Source: Clarkia xantiana subsp. parviflora
Taxonomy: Eukaryota > Streptophyta > Magnoliopsida > Myrtales > Onagraceae
NCBI GenBank assembly: GCA_036873135.1
Contig: JAPTYO010000007.1
Span: 60,808,383-60,872,382, forward strand
DNA length: 64,000 nt
Direction: 5' to 3'
The notes under the pieces were generated by a model, which was given only the letters and a program-made list of their open reading frames with translations, did not search any database and was not told the origin of the DNA. Made by a program: the position numbers and the translations under genes. Positions 58,340 to 64,000 of the stretch are shown here, one piece after another; within the stretch, counting starts at the first letter, position 1; each line of letters starts with the position of its first letter.

Positions 58340-58423
58340 CTAAAACGATTGCAGACAAGAGGAATTGAGAAAAGAAGAGTAAAACAGTAAGTAAATTACG
58401 AAAACGTGGAAAGAAGTCCTTAC
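58340..58423 (-). other. Intron 1 of the element D antisense gene
   Basis: 84 bp, donor ATGTCTG|GTAAGG, acceptor GTTTTAG|ACGAAG. Same phase and position as in A. Confidence 0.7.
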
Positions 58424-58582
58424 CAGACATGATCAGTGGTCAAAGAAGTAAGAATAAGGAAGATCGGAAAGGTTGAAGGCCTTGATCACTTGAAACACCA
58501 GGAGGAGCTGGAGGAGAGCTTCGAATGCAAGGATGGTTGAAAGCGAGAGAGTGCAGAAGAAGTGAATGAGACCAGGGTTTTA

Positions 58583-58591
58583 CCTTTTATA
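58583..58591 (-). promoter_or_regulatory. TATA box of the element D antisense gene
   Basis: TATAAAAGG on the - strand, about 150 bases upstream of the ATG at 58430, as in A. Confidence 0.6.
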
Positions 58592-59140
58592 GGCAAACGG
58601 ACAATTCAAGGGACGTAATCGTGACCGTTGAAGACGAAACGATTTGATCACAACCGTTGAACTAGGGAGACGGTACGGAGGAGACAGCTTGATGGGCTTG
58701 ATCTGCACCGTTGAAGAGGAAACGACACGATCTTAATCGACGAGATTATAGGCACGGAAGGGACGTGTATGACGTCACAGTTGCTTTTTCAGAAAAATAG
58801 CAGTCACGCTGGTTTAAACGTCGTTTCCCTATCCCTAGGCATTTAATGCTACAGTAGCCAATGAGTCTCCTTGGATTTGGCAACTGCCCATGGGGCCTGG
58901 TGGGCCCAAGGCAATCATAAGAAAGAGACTCTGATATGTAACAGTCACACGCAAAGATCAAAGCCTCCGACGGTGGTATCGGAAGGTATGAAGACAAAAG
59001 CCTCTAACCGATGTATCAAAAATTGCAAAGATCTAAGCCTCCGACGGCGGTATCGGAAGGCATGAAAGCAAAAACCTTCGACGAGAGAGGTCAAAAGATT
59101 TGGACTGGAAGACATGACGAACTAAAAGTCCCCCATGTCT

Positions 59141-59152
59141 TGGGGGCAAATG
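59141..59152 (+). promoter_or_regulatory. Polypurine tract of element D
   Basis: CTTGGGGGCAAA directly before the 3' LTR, identical to A. Confidence 0.85.
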
Positions 59153-59847
59153 ATGGGTTCCGATGTAATTGCTAGCCCCGTTAACAGCCACTGGACGGCG
59201 AGTAGGTCCAGTGGGCCTCGTGAAAAGCCTTGAAGGCCCAGAGGCCCAGCACGAAGGGTCCCGACTTTAGCGGTCCCGATGAATGAGCTGAACGCTCCCG
59301 ATAATAAAGCCCCGCAGAGGCTGGACCTGTCCCGTAGAGACTGAAGGTCCTGGGTGGTGATCTAGAATGAGACAACTCTGGAGTCCCCGACAGGAGTCGA
59401 GACTTTTGATCAGAGGATAAGACCAAGAAACCCGCCTACTAGATGAGAGTAGTGGGAAGACGGTTAAGATATAGATAATCTCCCCCGAGATACGCGGAGG
59501 TATGGGTAAGATACGCGGAGCGTGGGGCGAGATATACGGAATCCTAACCGAGATATACGGAATCGTGGCGAGATACACGGAATCGTGGGTAAAACTGCCA
59601 AGCGCAGTAACAGGTAACTGAGTAACACCTCCTCCTATATAAAGGAGGAGGTTACCTCAGAAAATCATCTACGCTAATACGAACTTAGACTTTTTGCTCA
59701 CCACCCATTGATCACCGTACTCATTTAAGCATCGGAGAGGGATTCTGGGTCACCACCCAGGTCATCCCCTTTTGCAGGATTACGCGGAGCCCAGGAGTCC
59801 AAAGCTTTCCGTCAAGGACGTAACGGAGCTTCGCCCGTGATCCAACA
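59153..59847 (+). repeat. 3' LTR of element D
   Basis: 695 bp, TGATGGGTTCC to GATCCAACA, with TATATAAA at 59636-59643. Confidence 0.95.
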
Positions 59848-59912
59848 CTAACGAATCTCATTAGAACCTCTATGCTCCTCTTCTCTTATCGAGTTGTAAC
59901 TGCAAGATCTTG
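59848..59912 (-). mobile_element. Element G remainder between D and H
   Basis: 65 bp: the right CTAAC duplication of D, then G sequence up to TCTTG, which should be the target duplication of H. Confidence 0.75.
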
Positions 59913-60639
59913 TGATGGGTTCCGATGTAATCGTTAGCCCCGTTAACAGCCAATGGACGGCGAGTAGGTCCAGTGGGCCTCGGGAAATGCCTAGAAGGCC
60001 CAGAGGCCCAGCACGAAGGGTCCCGACTTTAGCGGTCTCGATGTATGAGCTGAATGCTCCCGATGATAAGCCTCTGAGTAGGCCCTGATATGCCTTAGTA
60101 AAGGCCCCGATAATGAAGCCCCGCAGAGGCTGGACTTGTCCCGTAGAGACTGAAGGTCCTGGGTGGTGATCTAGAATGAGACAACTCTGGAGTCTCCGAC
60201 GGGAGTCGGGACTTGTGATCAGAGGATAAAGACCGAGAAATCCGCTTACTAGATAGAGTAGTGGAAGACGGTTATCCCCGAGATACGCAGGGCGTGACCG
60301 AGATACGCGAAGCGTGGGGCAAGATATACGGAATCCCGACCGAGATATGCGGAATCGTGGCGAGATACACGGAATCATGGGTAAAACTGCCAGGCGCAGT
60401 AACAGGTAACTGAGTAACTTCCCCTCCTATATAAAGGAGGAAGTTACCTCAGAAAACCCTAATCATCTAATACGAACTTAGACTCTTTGCTTACCACCCA
60501 TTGATCACATACTCATTTAAGCATCGGAGAGGGATTCTGGGTCACCACCCAGATCATCCCCTTTTGCAGGATTACGCGGAGCCCAGGAGTCCAAAGCTTT
60601 CCGTCAAGGACGTAACGGAACTTCGCCCGTGATCCAACA
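59913..60639 (+). repeat. 5' LTR of element H
   Basis: 727 bp, TGATGGGTTCC to GATCCAACA, with TATATAAA at 60428-60435. It is longer than the D LTR because of an extra GATGATAAGCCTCTGAGTAG-type stretch near 60060-60110, similar to repeats in the A LTR. Confidence 0.95.
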
Positions 60640-60640
60640 T

Positions 60641-60656
60641 TGGCGCCGTCTGTGGG
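60641..60656 (+). promoter_or_regulatory. Primer binding site of element H
   Basis: TGGCGCCGTCTGTGGG two bases after the LTR end. Confidence 0.88.
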
Positions 60657-60693
60657 AAGCTTACGAAAAGTCAAGATAGCTTCTACCAGATCA

Positions 60694-63600
60694 ATGGCCG
60701 GTGGTGGCAAGAAGAAGCAAGTTCAGGCTGGCAGTTCCCGTCCCGCAGGAACTATGAATTCCCAGTTGCCAGAACGTGTTGCTGAACAAGGTGAGAACCC
60801 CGCTCTTTCCCAGACAGGGGGGCAGGGTGATGGCTATGAGGTCTCAGTCCGAGACACAGAGAGGAACAGGCAGGATGTCCCGCGTAGGGAGGAAGATGAG
60901 GCTCCCCTGAACCCGATAGGCCATGGAGGAGAAGGAGTCCCGCGAAGGGAAGAAGGGTCGTCTTCGAACTCGGAGTTGGCCAAGGCAGTAGCAGATGCTA
61001 TGCCCATGTTCTTGGCCGCCATGGAGGCCTTGCTGGACAAAAGAGAGGCCGCCAGGAGGACGGAGGAGTTGCCTCCGCGAGAAGAGTTACCACCACCCCC
61101 GCCAAGGGTGGACCCAGAGGAACAGGAGGTTCCGCCCAGGAGCAAGGGTAAGGAGCCAGCACACCTGGAGAAGTTCGTGGTCGACGGCCCAGGACCAGTG
61201 CAGAATAGGACCATTCCCCTGAATGGCCCCATCACCCCCGATCAGGTGGTGAAAATCGTTAGCATCTGCATGGGTGATCAGAAGCAGATGACATCGGAGC
61301 TAACGGATCGATCCAGCCATCCTTTCGTGCCGCGACTGATAGATACCGTCGCCCCGCCCGGGCTAGGTATTCCGACCATCAAGGAGTACGATGGTGAAGG
61401 GGACCCAGTTCGCCATGTTCAGAGCCATGTCCAGGCCTGTATGGGACGAACGTCGAACGACGACCTCATCTGTTCATTGTTCCCGATAACCCTGGGAGAA
61501 AGGGCCATGACTTGGTTCTTCAGCCTCCCGCCAGGATGCATCACGTGCTGGGCTGATATGCACGATCGCTTCATCAAGCAGTACCAAGGTCGGAGGCGTC
61601 TTCTGAAGAGTGTGAGGTCCTTGACCCAGGTGGTGCAGAGACCCGATGAATCGTTGGCATACTACTACCAACGGTTCACTGCCAGTGCTGCGGAGATTGA
61701 TGAAGAAATCTCGGAAGGAGAGACTATCCGTACTTTCCTGCGGAACTTGAGCTCTCCGTACGGTTCCGACCTAATGCACAGCGTAGCCGCGAAGACTGTG
61801 TGGAGTATGGAGGCCCTGCAAGCGAGGGTGAAACAGCAAATTGACGTCCAGGAGTCGAAGATTTCTGCCGGAGAGCTCGATCCCCCGAAGTCGGGGAGAG
61901 GAAAGCCATCGTCCAAGCTATCGGATGATCGCAAAGGGAGCGACAAGTCGGAAGGGAGTAGGAACCGTGGTCGTCCCGATAAAAGAGAAGACAAGCGTCC
62001 TCCGAGGAAGGATAATCGAGAAGGTCGGGCTGTTCCCATCAATAGCTCGATGACCTCTGTGTTAGCTGTGATGGACAGACAGGGTCTCGCTCGATACCCC
62101 CCGAGGAAAGAAGGCGAATTCCTAGGAGGCCGTCCTGACCGTTACTGTCGCTACCATCGAGCCAATGGCCACGACACCGAAAACTGTCGGGAGTTGAAGA
62201 AGGAAATTGAGAAGCTGATCCAGAAGGGGAAGCTAAAAGAGTTCGTCGGAAGGGGGCGGTGCCGATCCCGCTCCAGAAGTCGGTCACGATCCCGTTCCAA
62301 ATCCCGTGACCGATCCCCGAAGAAGAAGAAGGTTGAGCAAGAAGCCTCAGGATCAGATGCCCGTAAGGAGAGACGGGGAACTATCAACGTCATCCACGGA
62401 GGAATGGCGGCGGGAGGTGATACCTCTGCTTCCCGGGAGAACTACGCTTCTCGCATATCTGCCGCGGTGGTGCTAGGCAAAAGGTCCCGGTCGTGGACCC
62501 TGAAGGAGGAAATTGTAATTTCTTTCTCGGCGGAGGATCGAGTAGGCGTGGAGAGCCCTCACGATGACGCCCTGGTCGCGACCCTGGACGTAAACGGATT
62601 CGAGATGAAGCGGATCCTGATAGACGGAGGGAGTTCCTCCGATATTCTCTTCATGGACGCTCTGGAAGCCATGGGAAAGACGAAGAAGGACCTCACACAG
62701 GTGGACTTCCCGATGGTAGGATTCTCTGGTTCCACCTCTTACCCGCTGGGAATGATTACCTTACCGGTGGAGTTTGGTAGTGGCTGGAAGATGGAGAAAC
62801 GAAACGTGGATTTCGTTGTCGTGGAGTCTGCGGGGGCATACAACGCTATTATCGGGAGGACCACCATCAACCCTCTTATGGCAGTAGCCTCGACGGTTCA
62901 CCAGAAGATGAAGTTCCCGACTGACAATGGGGTCGGAGAAGTCAAGGTTGACCAAGTGGCATCGCGGAAATGCTACGTTAACGCCACCCGACGGAGAAGG
63001 AGGGAGGCCATGACTGTCCTTCAGACTGATGCTGATCCTCGAGAGGAGTATGGGCGTCCCGCCCCCATGGAGGATTTGAAGGAAGATGAGATCGATGGGC
63101 CTCAGAGGAAGGTGAAGATCAGGTCTGCTCTGTCGGAGGAAAGAGCCAAAGAGTTGATCGAGCTCCTGAAGGAGTTTAAGGAGCTGTTTGCCTGGTCCCC
63201 GAGTGATATGCCAGGAATCAGTCCCGACGTGATAGTGCACGAGCTGAAGATAAACCCCGCGATCAAGCCTATCGCGCGGAGAAGACGTCCGATGGGCGTG
63301 GACAAGAGGATCGCGATCCAGCAAGAGGTGGGCAGACTGCTCGACGCTGGATTCATCAAGGAGCTCCGATTCCAGACTTGGGTGGCTAACCCAGTCCTGG
63401 TCCGAAAGAGTAACGGGAAGTGGCGGATGTGTGTCGATTTTCGCGACTTGAACAAGGCTTGCCCGAAGGATTGCTACCCGCTCCCGAGGATTGACCAGCT
63501 GGTGGATGCCACATCGGGACATGAGCTGCTGAGCTTCATGGATGCCTATTCCGGGTATAACCAGATCAAGATGGCGAAGGAGGATGCCCCCCATACGGCC

Positions 63601-64000
63601 TTCTATGCCGACAGTGACGTCTACCATTACGACGTGATGCCCTTCGGATTGATCAATGCCGGAGCGACTTACCAGCGAATGGTGAACAAGTTGTTCGGAG
63701 ACATGTTGGGGAAAACCATGGAGGCATATGTGGATGACATGCTGGTGAAGTCCCGACAGGCAGGAGACCATGTCCAGAATTTGGCGGCAGCATTTGAGCG
63801 GATGAAGTTCCATCAGGTGCGGCTGAACCCCGACAAATGTGCTTTTGGGGTGAACTCGGGGAAGTTCCTAGGGTTCATGGTGAGCCAGAGAGGAATCGAG
63901 GTGAACCCCGAGAAGCTGCGAGCAATCGAGGAGATGCAGTCCCCGAAGACTCATCGGGAGGTCCAGGTGTTGAATGGCCGGTTGGCCGCGATGAATCGCT
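60694..64000 (+). CDS. gag-pol: Element H Gag-protease-RT polyprotein, open to the window end
   Basis: The ATG at 60694 (MAGGGKKKQ) matches D. About 1102 codons without a stop. Visible in order: gag core, CRYHRANGHDTENC knuckle (about 62146), an Arg/Ser-rich tract (about 62263-62320), protease DGGSSSD (Asp at 62623), RT FMDAYSGYNQIKM (Asp at 63541) and YVDD (63727 on). The second half (RNase H domains, integrase) lies beyond the window. With an undamaged primer site and frame, H could be an active or recently active autonomous copy able to support D-like relatives. Confidence 0.95.
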   Translation, partial: MAGGGKKKQVQAGSSRPAGTMNSQLPERVAEQGENPALSQTGGQGDGYEVSVRDTERNRQDVPRREEDEAPLNPIGHGGEGVPRREEGSSSNSELAKAVADAMPMFLAAMEALLDKREAARRTEELPPREELPPPPPRVDPEEQEVPPRSKGKEPAHLEKFVVDGPGPVQNRTIPLNGPITPDQVVKIVSICMGDQKQMTSELTDRSSHPFVPRLIDTVAPPGLGIPTIKEYDGEGDPVRHVQSHVQACMGRTSNDDLICSLFPITLGERAMTWFFSLPPGCITCWADMHDRFIKQYQGRRRLLKSVRSLTQVVQRPDESLAYYYQRFTASAAEIDEEISEGETIRTFLRNLSSPYGSDLMHSVAAKTVWSMEALQARVKQQIDVQESKISAGELDPPKSGRGKPSSKLSDDRKGSDKSEGSRNRGRPDKREDKRPPRKDNREGRAVPINSSMTSVLAVMDRQGLARYPPRKEGEFLGGRPDRYCRYHRANGHDTENCRELKKEIEKLIQKGKLKEFVGRGRCRSRSRSRSRSRSKSRDRSPKKKKVEQEASGSDARKERRGTINVIHGGMAAGGDTSASRENYASRISAAVVLGKRSRSWTLKEEIVISFSAEDRVGVESPHDDALVATLDVNGFEMKRILIDGGSSSDILFMDALEAMGKTKKDLTQVDFPMVGFSGSTSYPLGMITLPVEFGSGWKMEKRNVDFVVVESAGAYNAIIGRTTINPLMAVASTVHQKMKFPTDNGVGEVKVDQVASRKCYVNATRRRRREAMTVLQTDADPREEYGRPAPMEDLKEDEIDGPQRKVKIRSALSEERAKELIELLKEFKELFAWSPSDMPGISPDVIVHELKINPAIKPIARRRRPMGVDKRIAIQQEVGRLLDAGFIKELRFQTWVANPVLVRKSNGKWRMCVDFRDLNKACPKDCYPLPRIDQLVDATSGHELLSFMDAYSGYNQIKMAKEDAPHTAFYADSDVYHYDVMPFGLINAGATYQRMVNKLFGDMLGKTMEAYVDDMLVKSRQAGDHVQNLAAAFERMKFHQVRLNPDKCAFGVNSGKFLGFMVSQRGIEVNPEKLRAIEEMQSPKTHREVQVLNGRLAAMNR

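Larger units (their letters stand above)
55722..58430 (-). pseudogene. Element D antisense spliced gene
   Basis: Start ATGTCTG at 58430-58424; intron 1 58423-58340; exon 2 to about 57555; a short interruption of about 40 bp; exon 3 to 56530; intron 3 56529-56445; exon 4 to the stop at 55722. Exon 2 has FVSTGQISAG, HAIRVWNAFQLLCHRQQW and FRTFYGMKC. Exon 3 is basic then Pro-rich, with PRRGELDPGLALHLLAG-like text near its end. Exon 4 is a long Glu/Ala/Lys coiled coil, then NAVEELYTAYEDSIDF and a Pro/Ala tail ending KDQA. In-frame stops after YYFFV, after LGKN and after AQFR disable it. A has the same exon layout, so the gene is ancestral to both copies. Function unknown. Confidence 0.75.
48308..59847 (+). 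mobile_element. Element D: complete, lightly damaged Tat-lineage retrotransposon
   Basis: 11.5 kb with both LTRs, primer site, gag-pol, tandem arrays, antisense gene, polypurine tract and CTAAC target duplications. The LTRs differ by about seven substitutions and one roughly 22-bp repeat-unit indel. Coding lesions found in gag-pol are two nonsense codons and one frameshift. It lies 65 bp from H, a same-family copy in the same orientation. Confidence 0.96.
59913..64000 (+). mobile_element. Element H: Tat-lineage element of the D family, 5' part
   Basis: LTR, primer site and an open gag-pol frame that runs off the window. It keeps constant spacing with D (offset 11615 bases) through gag, protease and RT, so there is no net indel between them in this span. 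Confidence 0.96.

Overview
This window is intergenic DNA from a flowering plant, probably a eudicot, and consists almost entirely of nested LTR retrotransposons. No host gene, tRNA or rRNA was recognised. The plant assignment rests on the element families: Tat/Ogre-type Ty3-gypsy elements with two RNase H domains, a chromodomain-bearing (Reina-like) Ty3-gypsy element, a very short LTR (TRIM-like) element, and a Ty1-copia fossil. The species cannot be named from the sequence.

Layout. (A) 1-13585, + strand: a decayed Tat element with its 5' LTR cut by the window start. It has a broken gag-pol, hypervariable tandem repeats after pol, and a gene on the opposite strand. That antisense gene is interrupted by a chimeric retroelement at 7842-10951, which has two different LTRs and a perfect 5-bp target duplication. 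A itself sits in the 3' LTR of (B) 13586-22653, - strand, a Tat-related element with gag and a protease scrap but no reverse transcriptase. 22654-24485 is a scrambled patch of copia-leader and B-type pieces. (C) about 24530-39255, + strand, is a ruined copia element split by (E) 28376-36362, - strand, a very young non-coding (LARD-type) element with Ogre-like ends and target duplication ATACA. 39861-42384 is a truncated second B-type element (B2). It is cut by (F) 42385-46992, + strand, another LARD-type element related to E. F is cut by a third LTR of this type, (G) 46993-48307 plus 59848-59912. G is cut by two Tat elements of one family in the same orientation: (D) 48308-59847, complete with target duplication CTAAC, and (H) 59913 to the window end, with an unbroken gag-pol frame as far as visible.

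How the parts work together. D and H show the autonomous layout: LTR promoter, primer binding site, one long gag-protease-RT-RNase H-integrase frame, a tandem-repeat 3' region, an antisense gene with its own TATA box and spliced structure, a polypurine tract and the 3' LTR. B, B2, E, F and G lack an RT and would depend on enzymes made elsewhere. Insertion order follows from nesting: B before A before the chimera; C before E; B2 before F before G before D and H.

Most notable observations: the chimeric element with heterologous LTRs inserted as one unit; the spliced antisense gene kept in two diverged Tat copies; tandem arrays in E, F and A whose units keep hairpins through compensatory changes; and arrays of splice-donor-like motifs in the leaders of E and F.
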